DNA of 16,062 nt, taken from Calditrichia bacterium (GTDB taxonomy: Bacteria; Calditrichota; Calditrichia; RBG-13-44-9). The translations under genes and the position numbers were made by a program. Each line of letters starts with the position of its first letter. Positions within the stretch are counted from its first letter, which is position 1. The notes below the pieces were generated by a model that saw only the letters and a program-made list of their open reading frames with translations, did not search any database and was not told the origin of the DNA. The DNA is taken from NCBI GenBank assembly GCA_026991005.1, contig JALXCH010000394.1, positions 1 through 16,062 of the forward strand. The letters run 5' to 3'. This document shows, piece by piece, positions 5,167-14,860 of this stretch.

Positions 5167-6495
5167 CTACGATGCCACAGAAGTTGCACGTTTCCGATCG
5201 ATTCGGTCGGTAATCCAGCGGTAAAAAAGCAACAGCATGAGGGCGCCCAGACCAATAGCGGCAAAGTAGTACCAGATGTAATGGGCGTGGTCGTAGGCGT
5301 GAACCATCTGTTCCGGGGTGAGGGTGCGGGGATCGGGACAGTAAGCATCCAGCAAATACCCGCTAATGGCAAATCCAAATAACCAGGCAAAGAAGGTGTG
5401 AATGTGGGAATACCCCATATACAGCCCCTCTTCTCCTTTGGGAGCCTGTTTGGAAGCAAATTCATAATAGCGCGGCGAGAGGAAACATTCCGCCAATCCC
5501 TGCAAAGCAATTCCCACAATCAACATTACCGTGATGGGGTGGAGGCTAAATAAGCCAAAAAAGTTTACGGATTGACCGGTAAGCGATTCCAGAAGGGGGC
5601 TGAGAGAAATGGAGAAAGCGGAAAGGGGGATGATAGCCAGTGCGATTCCAATGGAACTTACCGGACGCAATTTTCGCACCAGGTGGGTAATGGGCACCAC
5701 AAAAATTACCACTACCAGCGGATTTACATTGGCCAGCCATTCCGGGGCTGCGTGTTCGCCCACCAAGCGCAGGGTATATTTCGGCATGGTGGCGTATAAC
5801 TGCCCCTGAATTGTCCAGAATCCCGCCACAATGAGAATAAGCGCCATGAAGCGAATGTTGGTAAGCACTCGCTTTAAACCCTGAAGAACTTCCCGAAAGC
5901 TTTTACCTTCTCCCGTGGTATCCACATTTTTATAGAAGAAAATGACCACCAGCAGGGCAATAAAAGCCATGGCACCCGCATAAAAATTGATGTACTCCAG
6001 CCCCAGTTCCGTACGGAGGGGTTTAGCAATGGTTTTTCCGCCAAAAGCGCCAATGTTAACCATCTGATAGAACAGCGAATATCCCCGCGCCCGATTCACT
6101 TCATCGGTGGTCTTGGCTACGGTTCCGGAGATCACCGGTTTCACAAAAGAACCACCAATTAAAATGAGCGCCAGAGAGAGGATGGCGATTAATTTGGAGG
6201 GAATGGCTCCCAGTAGAAAATACCCGAAGGTCAACACGGCAAAGGCTAAAATAAGGGCTTTACGAAAGCCCATTTTATCGGCCAGGGCACCGGTAAAGAT
6301 GGGTGCCAGATACAGCAGAGCCGCAAACCAGGCCACCACCCAGCCCGTTTCAATATCCGTAAATCCCACGTTCCGGGTAAGATACAGGGTGAGTGCAATG
6401 AACATGCCGTAATAAGCAGCACGTTCAAAAAGCTCAATTAAGTTAGCAAACCAGAACGCTCGGGGAAATCTCCAGGTTAGTTGGGCATCCGACAT
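5167..6495 (-). CDS. POT/PTR-family proton-coupled peptide transporter
   Basis: A 442-residue inner-membrane protein of the major facilitator superfamily that probably imports di- or tripeptides with protons. The family's ExxER signature is in the first helix (E21-LFER, followed by AAYYG). GGSFVKPVISG (114-124) carries the conserved lysine K119, and FYQMVNIGAFGG (142-153) matches the FYxxINxG region. A C-terminal block, GLAECFLSPRYYEF then APKGEEGLYMG, is also typical of the family. About 12 hydrophobic helices are visible; the protein is at the short end for POT members, which often have 14. The ATG at 6495 has GGAG five bases upstream. The gene stands alone, with terminators on both sides, so it is probably a single transcript. 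Exact substrates cannot be read from the sequence. Confidence 0.9.
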   Translation of the reverse strand: MSDAQLTWRFPRAFWFANLIELFERAAYYGMFIALTLYLTRNVGFTDIETGWVVAWFAALLYLAPIFTGALADKMGFRKALILAFAVLTFGYFLLGAIPSKLIAILSLALILIGGSFVKPVISGTVAKTTDEVNRARGYSLFYQMVNIGAFGGKTIAKPLRTELGLEYINFYAGAMAFIALLVVIFFYKNVDTTGEGKSFREVLQGLKRVLTNIRFMALILIVAGFWTIQGQLYATMPKYTLRLVGEHAAPEWLANVNPLVVVIFVVPITHLVRKLRPVSSIGIALAIIPLSAFSISLSPLLESLTGQSVNFFGLFSLHPITVMLIVGIALQGLAECFLSPRYYEFASKQAPKGEEGLYMGYSHIHTFFAWLFGFAISGYLLDAYCPDPRTLTPEQMVHAYDHAHYIWYYFAAIGLGALMLLLFYRWITDRIDRKRATSVAS

Positions 6496-6539
6496 AAAAA
6501 CTCCACTAATTTAATCCACTTCCAGTTTATTAAAGGCAA

Positions 6540-6545
6540 ATTATA
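6540..6545 (-). promoter_or_regulatory. Probable -10 box of the transporter gene
   Basis: On the - strand a perfect TATAAT lies about 45 bases before the transporter's ATG. The -35 region at 17 bases spacing is only a T-run, so the assignment is tentative. Confidence 0.35.
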
Positions 6546-6596
6546 ATGAGAATTAAGGAGTGAAAAAAGGGTAATTTGAAATTTTAAGAAGATGAG

Positions 6597-6634
6597 ATAT
6601 AAAAAAGGTCTCCGGAGAAAACTCTCCGGAGACC
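6597..6634 (-). terminator. Strong intrinsic terminator of the secreted protein gene
   Basis: GGTCTCCGGAGA, loop AAAC (as read on the + strand), then TCTCCGGAGACC form a perfect 12 bp stem (6607-6634). On the - strand this is followed by TTTTTT. It lies 25 bases past the stop of the large gene. Confidence 0.92.
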
Positions 6635-6659
6635 CAATCACCTTCCGTGGTAAAATTGT

Positions 6660-9600
6660 TTATTTCATCAGAATCATCTTCATGGTGCGGGTCAGGCCAT
6701 CGGACTCGAAGCGGTAGATGTAAATTCCGCTGGAGACCTGCACGCCCTGATCGTTGCGACCATCCCAGACCACCTGATAGTAACCGGGTTGCATCTGTTT
6801 GTTCACCAGCGTGCGCACCTTCTGGCCCAGCACGTTGTAAACCACCAGTTTTACCTGAGATGCTTCCGGTAACTGGTATTTGATGGTGGTTGTCGGGTTG
6901 AACGGGTTGGGATAGTTCTGCGCCACGTCATACGTGGTCGGAATGGCATTGGCGCCACCAATTCCCGTTAACAGTTCCCGAATAATGGGAATGTTCGCCA
7001 CCGGGGTTTGCGGATCGTTGCTGTTGAATACCACGTACATGGTATCCAGGCGAGTGGGTACGCCGTACACCCGCAGGTTCACATCCATGTTGTTGCCCGG
7101 AGCAACCGTTCCACCGGTGGTGAGCAGCTTCAGCCACGGCGGCGTAGTCTCTGCCAGTTCGTACACAAAGAACATATCCGGTTGTCCCTGCATTACACCA
7201 CCAATAACTGCTTTACCCGGAATGTAATCCGGCGAACTCCACAAACCACCGGCGATATTGTTAGCACCCGGGAAGTCATTGGCCACATCGTAGGTAACAC
7301 CAGTCGGCATCAGGGTGTTCAAATCAATCTGATGGATGAGCTGCGGATTTCCGCCACCTGCACCCTGGTCGAAGACCCACAGATAGGGCCCATTATCGGT
7401 CCAGGGATCGTAGGCACTTCCATACATACCGCCTAACCCATGCGTGGTAGCAGGAATGGTGGCCAAGGCATTACCATTGCGATCCACCAGCACCAGGTCG
7501 GTGTTCCAGTTGCCTACCCAGAAGGCATCGTTGGCTTCGTCGTAGGCGATATTGCGCACCGCCACCGGCGAGTTAATCTGACCGATCAGCGTCTTGGTGA
7601 TGAAATCCATCATGTAAATGGTGTTGGCAGCAGCACCACCGTACATGTAGGTTCCATCGTAGGCCAGGTCACGCAAACCGCTCACACCCGGAATGGAGAA
7701 TTCTTCCACCAGGTTACCGTTCAGGTCGTAACGGTGCAGCAGGTTCGAAGCCCAGCGGGTGGTGTAGAAATAAGTTCCGTCGAACTCGGCACCGGCATTA
7801 CCCAGTGCACCGGTAGCCGCCTGCAGGTCGAAACTGAACAGCAAGTCCCAGGTCGCTTCCAGGAACATGACGTTGGAAGTTGCCTGCGGTTTAGGAGTGA
7901 CTTCGGAAAATTCACTGGGTGCGGCGGGCCCGTACACCGGCGGCTGCAGCGCCAGACGCGACATAGGCGTGGGACTGGTGGATACGGTAAAGACCAGATC
8001 GCTGCCACCGGCATTTGCCACGTTAATGCTCACATCTACCGAATCGTTCTCGTTTACCTGAACCGGATTGGAGTAGTTCGGATTGTAGATGGCCAGTGGT
8101 CCTTCAATAGCTTCTGCGCTAACGTAGGTACTGTCGAACGGTGTGTCGGGATCGTTACTCTCTATTACAATCCAGCCCGAATAAGTACCCACCACCAGAG
8201 GATTGAAGGTTACTGTAACCGGTAATCCGGACAACGGTTCCAGAGTAAAGTTGGTTGTATCCACTGTAAACACAGGTTCGGTACTATACACATTGGTAAC
8301 GTACAGCGTATCCGTTCCGGCATTATCTACATTCAGTACCATCTGCGGGGTTACACCCAGGAAGGAAGTACCGAAGTTCAAAGAATCCGGGGTAGTGGAA
8401 ATGTCCGGTGTTCCCGTTACATGCAGTGTAACTTTGGGATATTTAAAGACAGGATTGACGGGATCGTTACTTTGAATTACAACATTAGCTTGATACAATC
8501 CGCCAAACATGCTGGCTGTATTCACGTTCAGGGTTACTGCCATGGAGTCTCCGGGAGCTATCGTTCCGGAAGTGGGATTCTCGCTCAACCACTCCACTCC
8601 TTTGCTAATCTTCACCAGCAACTGGTCGTGGGCGTAGTTCTGGTTGTAAGCAATCTGCAATCCCGTAGTTCCGTCCATGCTCTCGATACCATAGGTGGAG
8701 GAACCCTGATCATCGATATGTTCGTAGACCAGCAGGATGGTTGCCGATTCCTGAAAGAGCACAACCTGGAATTTCATCCCCTGGGTGCCCTGCGGATAAT
8801 GACCCCAGTTATCCCACTGGATAATGAATTGATTCCCGATCTGCTGGGTGTAAATCTCGCCACCGGCCCGACCATCCAGGTCATCCCAGAATACCGCTAC
8901 GATGCCGTTGGGATCGGAGGGATCGGGAATTGCCGCATTGCTAAAAGCATTTGCCCAGAAGTTCATGTCGAAGGTAATAAATCCGTTGGTGTTTACCTGA
9001 ACCTGGTTGTAGCTCTGTCCATAGAATTTCACGTTAAACGGCAGGGTAATCTGCGCTTGACCTTCGTCGTAAGGATCAAAACCACCTGTTGGCTGTAACG
9101 TTACCGGTGTTCCGGTGGTGGAAATATCGATAAACTGATAGGTCGGTCCATTGGGCTCGTCGCTGTCAATCCATTTGTAACCGAAAGGATCGGGACCGCC
9201 GGAGCCTTTGGTCTGCTCGCCAAAGGTCGGTTCGAAAGCACCTTTACTGTACACCGGTGTATGATGCACCTGCTGCTGATACAACGGTTTCCAGTTTCGG
9301 GAGGACACTTCCTCATCTTCGATACCAATAATTTCCAACGGGCCGTTGCCGTCGTTGCGGATGTAGAAGGTTGCACTATCCGTCTGGTTACTCAACAGAT
9401 CGAAATAGAAAGAATCCGGATGGACGTAAATAATCGGATTTTCGTTGGCAACCAGAGTAACGAATACCGTGTCCTCAAGATTGCTGGAATCGTTTCCGGC
9501 CACAATGAGTTGTGTGGTGTATACACCAGCAGTAACCACCGAAGCATCGAAAGTAACATCGAAGGTCTGCGTCTGCGAAGAAGTAATTGTGGCAGAATCC

Positions 9601-11714
9601 GGACTGACGCTTAACCAATCCACCGCCGGATCTTCGGTAACGGTTACATTCAATACACTGGGTTGGGACTGGGTGTTGGATACGGTAAATTGCATCACAT
9701 CCGTGCCACCTACTAGCAATGTATCAGTTAGTTCGGTAGGCGAAGTAACCATAATCGGTGGATTGTTGGGCAGTCCCAGATAAACGTTATCAATTAACCA
9801 GTGGTCGAAATGACTGGAGGAGCTTTGAGTTCCATGATTGCGGAACCGGAACTGGAAGTTGTTGTGGAAGTAAGTGGCACCGGTGGGATTCAGAGCATCC
9901 AGCGACAGAATCACATTTTCGAACGGCTGCACACTGGTTCCAGGAATTGCCCATACCGTATGCCAGTTTCCCTGATCATCCTTAAAATCTACGGCCAAAC
10001 TATCTCCGGTTTCCGGAGCATTTCCGCTTCCTTCCGGCTGATACCAGAACGAAAGGATCATTCCCTGACCCTGGTAAGAACTCAAATCCACAGGCAGCAA
10101 TGTGACAAAGTCGCCTCCAGTGGGATGCCCATCCAGTGTCAGTTCGTAGGGAGGAGAGGGCGGGTTGATTCCCACATCGGTAACTTCAGCATTTTCGTTA
10201 ATCCAGAAAGAAGAATCCGGTACGGGTGTGTTGGGGAAGTCGTCGAAGAACGGAATTCCCAGAGGAGAATAAGCAAGATTGCTGGGATCGGATTCATAAG
10301 GAGGTGTTTCGTTATCCACAGCCGTTACGTAATAAGCGTGGGTTCCGCCACTGGGAGTGAAATCTGCGGAATCTACTGCTCCGGTATCTGCCGGAGAGCG
10401 CGTGAAGGAAGTGAGCAGTGTTCCGTCTTCGTACAGATTGATCGCATCGAAATCATCCATGGGAGTGCCATCCACATTGGTGCTGGGATTCGTCCAGTAA
10501 GCACGGTAGGTGCCTCCACCCAGATCAACCAGAGCAAAATTTGTGGGTGGATTGGGTTGGTGCGCACCACCTGCTATCCAGCTGGCTTCCACAGTGGAAC
10601 TGGCACTATCCACACTATCTACTGCCCAGATGGTGTAGGTGTATTCGGTCCCGTCGGTTAATCCGGTATCGGTGTAGGTTTGCACACCGGAAGCAACAGT
10701 ATCAATCACCGAACCGTCCCGGGCAATCACGATGCTGAAATTAGTGAGCGGATTGCCGTTTACATAGCTGGTGGGATCGCTCCAGGTAAGCAGCATCTGG
10801 TCGGCCATGGTGTAATCGCTGTACGCACTGAAGTTGGTGGGTGGCAGCGGATCGTCTGCATCACCGGCAGGAGCAAGTTCATAAACAAAGAACATATCCG
10901 GTTGACCCTGCATCAAACCACCCAGCACGGCGAGACCAAGCTGGTATTCATCTGAACTCCACAAACCACCGGCGATGTTATTGGCACCAGGAAAGTCGTT
11001 GGCTACATCATAAGTAACACCGGTCAGAGTGAGGGTGTTTAAATCAATTTGATGGATGAGCTGCGGATTGCCGCCACCCTGACCCTGGTCGAATACCCAC
11101 AGGAAGGGACCACCCGGTGTCCATTTGTCGTAGGCGCTTCCGTACATTCCGCCCAGATTGTGGGTGGTTGCCGGGATAACGGCCAGCGTGTTACCATTGC
11201 GGTCTACCAACATCAGGTCGGTATTCCAGTTACCTACCCAGAAGGCGTCGTTGGCTTCGTCGTAAGCAATGTTGCGCACGGCCACCGGCGAGTTAATCTG
11301 ACCAATCAGCGTCTTGGTAATGAAGTCCATCATATAGATGGTATTGGCGGCAGCACCACCGTACATGTAGGTTCCATCGTAGGCCAGGTCACGCAGACCG
11401 CTAACCCCAGAAATGGAGAATTCTTCCATCATGGTACCATTGGTATCGTAGCGATGGATCAGGTTCGAAGCCCAACGGGTGGTGTAAAAATAAGTCCCGT
11501 CGAACTCAGCGCCGGCATTCCCCAATCCGCCGGTAGCAGCCTGCACGTCGAAACTAAACAACAAATCCCAGGTTGCTTCCAGAGAGCCACTCGGAGCGGC
11601 AGACAACGTGGGAGAAACCTCCGTGTAATCCGGTTGTTCTACCCCTTGAGCAGCAAATACGCCCGTCGCAACCAGAACGAGCATTACTAACATTACACTG
11701 AAAAATTGCTTCAT
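6660..11714 (-). CDS. Giant secreted multidomain protein with type IX secretion sorting domain
   Basis: A 1684-residue exported protein. Residues 1-22 are a signal peptide (MKQFF then a hydrophobic core ending VFAAQG). Order after that: a propeller-like module (45-281); two fibronectin type III-like domains (about 289-380, 387-482); a jelly-roll or MAM-like domain (about 488-647); Ig-like domains ending near 790; a nidogen-like domain (about 843-1037, around VNTNGFITF and VFWDDLDG); ASH/Ig-like domains with SNDP motifs (about 1040-1245); a second, nearly identical propeller-like module (1285-1521); another short Ig-like stretch; and a type IX sorting domain (1598-1684: YPNPFNPTTTIKY, YNVLGQKVRTL, GIYIYRF). 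Such proteins are exported by Sec, then moved across the outer membrane by the type IX system, whose sorting domain is usually cut off. No protease or glycosidase motif is evident; adhesion or binding is an inference. The start has GGAGG four bases upstream. Confidence 0.9.
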   Translation of the reverse strand: MKQFFSVMLVMLVLVATGVFAAQGVEQPDYTEVSPTLSAAPSGSLEATWDLLFSFDVQAATGGLGNAGAEFDGTYFYTTRWASNLIHRYDTNGTMMEEFSISGVSGLRDLAYDGTYMYGGAAANTIYMMDFITKTLIGQINSPVAVRNIAYDEANDAFWVGNWNTDLMLVDRNGNTLAVIPATTHNLGGMYGSAYDKWTPGGPFLWVFDQGQGGGNPQLIHQIDLNTLTLTGVTYDVANDFPGANNIAGGLWSSDEYQLGLAVLGGLMQGQPDMFFVYELAPAGDADDPLPPTNFSAYSDYTMADQMLLTWSDPTSYVNGNPLTNFSIVIARDGSVIDTVASGVQTYTDTGLTDGTEYTYTIWAVDSVDSASSTVEASWIAGGAHQPNPPTNFALVDLGGGTYRAYWTNPSTNVDGTPMDDFDAINLYEDGTLLTSFTRSPADTGAVDSADFTPSGGTHAYYVTAVDNETPPYESDPSNLAYSPLGIPFFDDFPNTPVPDSSFWINENAEVTDVGINPPSPPYELTLDGHPTGGDFVTLLPVDLSSYQGQGMILSFWYQPEGSGNAPETGDSLAVDFKDDQGNWHTVWAIPGTSVQPFENVILSLDALNPTGATYFHNNFQFRFRNHGTQSSSSHFDHWLIDNVYLGLPNNPPIMVTSPTELTDTLLVGGTDVMQFTVSNTQSQPSVLNVTVTEDPAVDWLSVSPDSATITSSQTQTFDVTFDASVVTAGVYTTQLIVAGNDSSNLEDTVFVTLVANENPIIYVHPDSFYFDLLSNQTDSATFYIRNDGNGPLEIIGIEDEEVSSRNWKPLYQQQVHHTPVYSKGAFEPTFGEQTKGSGGPDPFGYKWIDSDEPNGPTYQFIDISTTGTPVTLQPTGGFDPYDEGQAQITLPFNVKFYGQSYNQVQVNTNGFITFDMNFWANAFSNAAIPDPSDPNGIVAVFWDDLDGRAGGEIYTQQIGNQFIIQWDNWGHYPQGTQGMKFQVVLFQESATILLVYEHIDDQGSSTYGIESMDGTTGLQIAYNQNYAHDQLLVKISKGVEWLSENPTSGTIAPGDSMAVTLNVNTASMFGGLYQANVVIQSNDPVNPVFKYPKVTLHVTGTPDISTTPDSLNFGTSFLGVTPQMVLNVDNAGTDTLYVTNVYSTEPVFTVDTTNFTLEPLSGLPVTVTFNPLVVGTYSGWIVIESNDPDTPFDSTYVSAEAIEGPLAIYNPNYSNPVQVNENDSVDVSINVANAGGSDLVFTVSTSPTPMSRLALQPPVYGPAAPSEFSEVTPKPQATSNVMFLEATWDLLFSFDLQAATGALGNAGAEFDGTYFYTTRWASNLLHRYDLNGNLVEEFSIPGVSGLRDLAYDGTYMYGGAAANTIYMMDFITKTLIGQINSPVAVRNIAYDEANDAFWVGNWNTDLVLVDRNGNALATIPATTHGLGGMYGSAYDPWTDNGPYLWVFDQGAGGGNPQLIHQIDLNTLMPTGVTYDVANDFPGANNIAGGLWSSPDYIPGKAVIGGVMQGQPDMFFVYELAETTPPWLKLLTTGGTVAPGNNMDVNLRVYGVPTRLDTMYVVFNSNDPQTPVANIPIIRELLTGIGGANAIPTTYDVAQNYPNPFNPTTTIKYQLPEASQVKLVVYNVLGQKVRTLVNKQMQPGYYQVVWDGRNDQGVQVSSGIYIYRFESDGLTRTMKMILMK
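7152..7862 (-). repeat. Internal duplication, copy B (C-terminal module)
   Basis: Codes for residues 1285-1521 of the large secreted protein. It aligns without any gap to copy A, exactly 3720 bases (1240 codons) away. I count 26 amino acid differences in 237, so about 89 percent identity. Most DNA differences are at synonymous positions. Confidence 0.93.
10872..11582 (-). repeat. Internal duplication, copy A (N-terminal module)
   Basis: Codes for residues 45-281. Key shared blocks are EATWDLLFSFD, AEFDGTYFYTTRWASN, GLRDLAYDGTYMYGG and GQPDMFFVYELA. The repeated YDGTY, YDEANDAFWVG and AYD segments suggest blades of a beta-propeller, although this fold is inferred. Confidence 0.93.
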
Positions 11715-12067
11715 AGTACCTCCATTAATTAGTTTGATGATCCATTAATTCAATTAAATATGGTTTCCTGCCAATTACTGGGTAACTCTCACCTCCTTTC
11801 TGCTATTAGTTATTCTTCCCTGGTTTATTATTTTAGTTAAAATTTGAAACGCTTCGGTTCTTGGGGTTAATATTTACAGGAATACAAAAGAGTGCAATTA
11901 AGAAGTCGGGTATATTCGCTTGTGTGATCAAATATGTTTTCATCAAAAATTGGTTTTTCAACTGTCTCGATACAACTTTCAGTAATTTAAAAAAAAATTT
12001 TTTAAGCGCAATATATTTTTGCAATCTCAGTTACTTTTTTAATCGAAAAATTTTTACCTTCCGTTTC
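11715..12067. other. AT-rich non-coding gap between alaS and the secreted protein gene
   Basis: 353 bases without a credible gene; the two open frames across it are low-complexity K, N and F runs. On the - strand it serves as the 3' end of alaS and the 5' region of the large gene. I see no strong terminator for alaS: only a weak GCAA/TTGC pair near 12018 and an A/T palindrome (A9 followed by T6) around 11990-12005. An isolated, near-perfect ribosome site is at 11789-11799. Confidence 0.6.
11789..11799 (-). promoter_or_regulatory. Orphan Shine-Dalgarno sequence, about 75 bases upstream of the secreted protein gene
   Basis: On the - strand AAAGGAGGTGA is an almost full match to the 16S anti-SD end. 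No gene of usual length starts after it; the only nearby frames are a 5-codon GTG frame overlapping it and a 6-codon TTG frame. It may mark a leader peptide, a ribosome standby site, or chance. Confidence 0.3.
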
Positions 12068-14713
12068 TCAATCACCAATATTTTTTCTAAGCACTTCTTT
12101 AAGTTTGTCCACTGCAACGCCAATTTTTTCTGCGTTCTTCGCCCCGGCAGTTGCCAGATGCGGACGCCCTCCTCCGCCACCTCCAGCAATCCGTGCAATT
12201 TCGCGAATGAGCTCACCAGCGTGCAGTTTTTGCCCCTTAATCAAATCGTCCGTTATTGCCAGAACAAAATTTAATTTATTCTCCTTTGAATTCACATTGA
12301 TGAGGAACACAACCCCCTGTTTTGCCCGTTGCCGGAACCGATCTGCCAGCTGCTTCAACAGGTCGATTTCTACATCCTGAAACTGTTTTACCGCCAGATG
12401 AATCGAATCAATCTTTTCGCCTCTCTCGACCAGTTCTTCTACTGTTTGGAGGATTTGTTCGGACTGGACCTGTTGCATCCGTCGTTCGATGGAATGAATT
12501 TCCTGGTACAATTGCTTAATGCGTTGGGGAATTTCCTCGGGTGCCGCGTTTAGAATCCGCGTAACCTCGTACAAAATATCACGACTTTTTTGCATGAATT
12601 CCACAGCACGGGGTCCGGTTAACGCTTCAATCCGGCGAATACCGCTGGCAACACTCGATTCCTGCACTATAACGAAAGCACCAATTTCTCCCGTTCGCCG
12701 CACGTGCGTTCCTCCGCACAGTTCTTTACTGAAATCATCAATAACCACCACCCGCACCTGATCTTCATATTTTTCCCCAAAAAGCGCCATGGCTCCCATC
12801 TCCCGGGCTTTCTGGAAGTCGGTAACGAAAATTTCCAGAGGAACGTCTCGCCGAATCTGCTCGTTTACAATCCGTTCGATTTCTTCCAATTCCTCTCGCT
12901 CCAGCTTTTTAAAGTGGGTAAAGTCGAAACGCAATCGGTCTGGAGCCACCAGAGAACCGGCCTGTTGAACATGATTCCCCAGCACCTGACGTAATGCCGC
13001 ATGGAGTAGATGGGTTGCCGTGTGGTTGTACATGGTGGGGTAACGCCATTGCGGATCCACTTTAGCCACAGCGCGGGCATGGATAATTTGCAAATCCTCC
13101 GGACCCTCACAAATGTGCACAATGTCGCTGCCTTCCTTTTGAACATCCACAACTTTCAATTCCGCATTTTCCAGAATAATGCGTCCCCGATCTGCAACCT
13201 GACCTCCACTTTCGGCATAAAACGGTGTTTCTACCAGAACAATACGATATTTCCCGTTGGTGCGGGCAAATTTGCACACGTTAGTTTCTACTTCCAGTGT
13301 GTCGTATCCTACAAAATGGGAAGCGCCTGGGCAGTGTTGAAGCACGTTCCAGTTATCCACATGGTCGTATTGCAGGGTAAATTTCCCGGCCAGCCGGGAT
13401 TTCTCTCGCTGTTTTTCCATCTCCCGGTCGAATCCTTCTTCATCCACCCCCATATTGTGCTCTTCGGCCATGATGCGGGTCAAATCCAGCGGGAACCCGT
13501 ACGTGTCGTACAATTTGAACGCTTCCTCTCCGGGAATAACCGTACGCCCTTCCTGCTTAAGCTGCTGCACTAATTTCTCGAACAGCTCGATGCCGCGATC
13601 CAGCGTTTTGTTAAAATTCTCTTCTTCGGACTGAATGGCGTCCATAACGTATTGCTGGCGTTCACGAATTTCCGGGAAGGCTTCTCCCATAATTTCCACC
13701 ACTGTGGGAACTAGTTGGTAGATAAAAGGTTGATGTAAGTTTAATTTACGGGCGTATCGGGCAGCCCTGCGCAAAATGCGACGCAATACGTAACCCCGGC
13801 CTTCGTTGGAAGGAAGCGCTCCATCGGTGATGGCAAAGGTAAGCATGCGGATGTGATCGGCAATTACCCGGAACGCTACCTTTTGTTCCTCAGATGCCGA
13901 AGGGTAATCGATTCCAGCAATTTCACCTATTTTTTTTATGATGGGTTGAAACAAATCCGTGTCGTAATTGGAGAAAACCCCCTGCAACACGGCCACAATG
14001 CGTTCGAAGCCCATTCCTGTATCGACATGCTTTTTCTCTAAGGGATGTAATTCGCCCGTTTCATCCCGATTGTACTGGATGAACACCAGGTTCCACAATT
14101 CAATGTAACGACCGCAATCCCCGTTAACCTGGCATACGTGGCCGGGAACATCCTGTTTATCGCAATGTTCAGGGCCCAGATCGATATGAATTTCCGAACA
14201 AGGACCGCAGGGACCGGTGTCGCCCATTTCCCAGAAATTGTCCTTCTCGCCAAACCGCAATACTCGTTCCGCCGGGAGGTCTGTTACCTGAGGCCAGAGT
14301 TCGGCAGCTTCATCGTCTTCGTGATAGACAGTTGCCCACAGTTTGTCTTTGGGTAATTTCCAAACCTCAGTGAGAAGTTCCCAGGCCCACTGGATGGCTT
14401 CCTTCTTGTAATAATCTCCAAACGACCAATTCCCCAGCATTTCGAAAAAGGTGTGATGGTAGGTGTCGTGTCCCACCTCTTCCAGGTCGTTGTGTTTACC
14501 GCTTACGCGAATGCATTTTTGGGAGTTAACGGCTCGTTTATAGGGACGGGTAGCTTTACCTAAAAAAACGTCCTTAAATTGATTCATTCCCGCGTTGGTA
14601 AAAAGAAGGGTGGGGTCGTCCTGAGGAACTACCGGAGAGCTGGGAACGAATGTATGACCTTTCGATTTGAAAAAGTCGATGAATTCCTGTCGTATTTGTT
14701 TAGACGATTTCAT
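12068..14713 (-). CDS. alaS: Alanyl-tRNA synthetase
   Basis: Cytoplasmic class II synthetase that charges tRNA-Ala and hydrolyses mischarged Ser- or Gly-tRNA-Ala. The 881-residue length is normal. Catalytic domain: FTNAGM (38-43), the motif 2 region KHNDLEEVG to FFEMLGNWSFGDYYK (73-103), and motif 3 DTGMGFER (231-238). The tRNA-recognition region carries NEGRGYVLRRILRRA (303-317). The editing domain has both zinc-site motifs, H564-TAT-H568 and C666-GGT-H670. A coiled-coil linker (about 725-775) leads to the C-Ala domain with its glycine run and RPHLATAGAKN (845-860). The ATG at 14713 has AGGAAGAG just upstream. All key residues are intact, so it should be active. Its neighbours (a secreted protein downstream, a kinase upstream) are not functionally linked. 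Confidence 0.98.
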   Translation of the reverse strand: MKSSKQIRQEFIDFFKSKGHTFVPSSPVVPQDDPTLLFTNAGMNQFKDVFLGKATRPYKRAVNSQKCIRVSGKHNDLEEVGHDTYHHTFFEMLGNWSFGDYYKKEAIQWAWELLTEVWKLPKDKLWATVYHEDDEAAELWPQVTDLPAERVLRFGEKDNFWEMGDTGPCGPCSEIHIDLGPEHCDKQDVPGHVCQVNGDCGRYIELWNLVFIQYNRDETGELHPLEKKHVDTGMGFERIVAVLQGVFSNYDTDLFQPIIKKIGEIAGIDYPSASEEQKVAFRVIADHIRMLTFAITDGALPSNEGRGYVLRRILRRAARYARKLNLHQPFIYQLVPTVVEIMGEAFPEIRERQQYVMDAIQSEEENFNKTLDRGIELFEKLVQQLKQEGRTVIPGEEAFKLYDTYGFPLDLTRIMAEEHNMGVDEEGFDREMEKQREKSRLAGKFTLQYDHVDNWNVLQHCPGASHFVGYDTLEVETNVCKFARTNGKYRIVLVETPFYAESGGQVADRGRIILENAELKVVDVQKEGSDIVHICEGPEDLQIIHARAVAKVDPQWRYPTMYNHTATHLLHAALRQVLGNHVQQAGSLVAPDRLRFDFTHFKKLEREELEEIERIVNEQIRRDVPLEIFVTDFQKAREMGAMALFGEKYEDQVRVVVIDDFSKELCGGTHVRRTGEIGAFVIVQESSVASGIRRIEALTGPRAVEFMQKSRDILYEVTRILNAAPEEIPQRIKQLYQEIHSIERRMQQVQSEQILQTVEELVERGEKIDSIHLAVKQFQDVEIDLLKQLADRFRQRAKQGVVFLINVNSKENKLNFVLAITDDLIKGQKLHAGELIREIARIAGGGGGGRPHLATAGAKNAEKIGVAVDKLKEVLRKNIGD

Positions 14714-14733
14714 AAAACTCTTCCTGCCTTTCC

Positions 14734-14739
14734 ATTATA
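14734..14739 (-). promoter_or_regulatory. Possible -10 box of alaS
   Basis: On the - strand TATAAT (in GTATATAATGG) lies 20 bases before the alaS ATG. No matching -35 box is at the usual spacing, and the 5' leader would be only about 13 bases, so this is weak. Confidence 0.3.
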
Positions 14740-14860
14740 TACGATTTGGGCCTCAAACTCCCTACAGGGTAGAAATAACGGCAATTATGTTGTGCAAATT
14801 TAGTCCAATCAACGAGTTAAGGCAAGATGTTTGTCGGTTTGGTGGACCATTGCACTGCGA

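Noticed and set aside
7440..8225. Long + strand frame of 261 codons opposite the secreted protein gene
   Set aside because: It mirrors the codon pattern of the - strand gene, as do the other + strand frames between 6.6 and 11.7 kb; no family features or ribosome sites.
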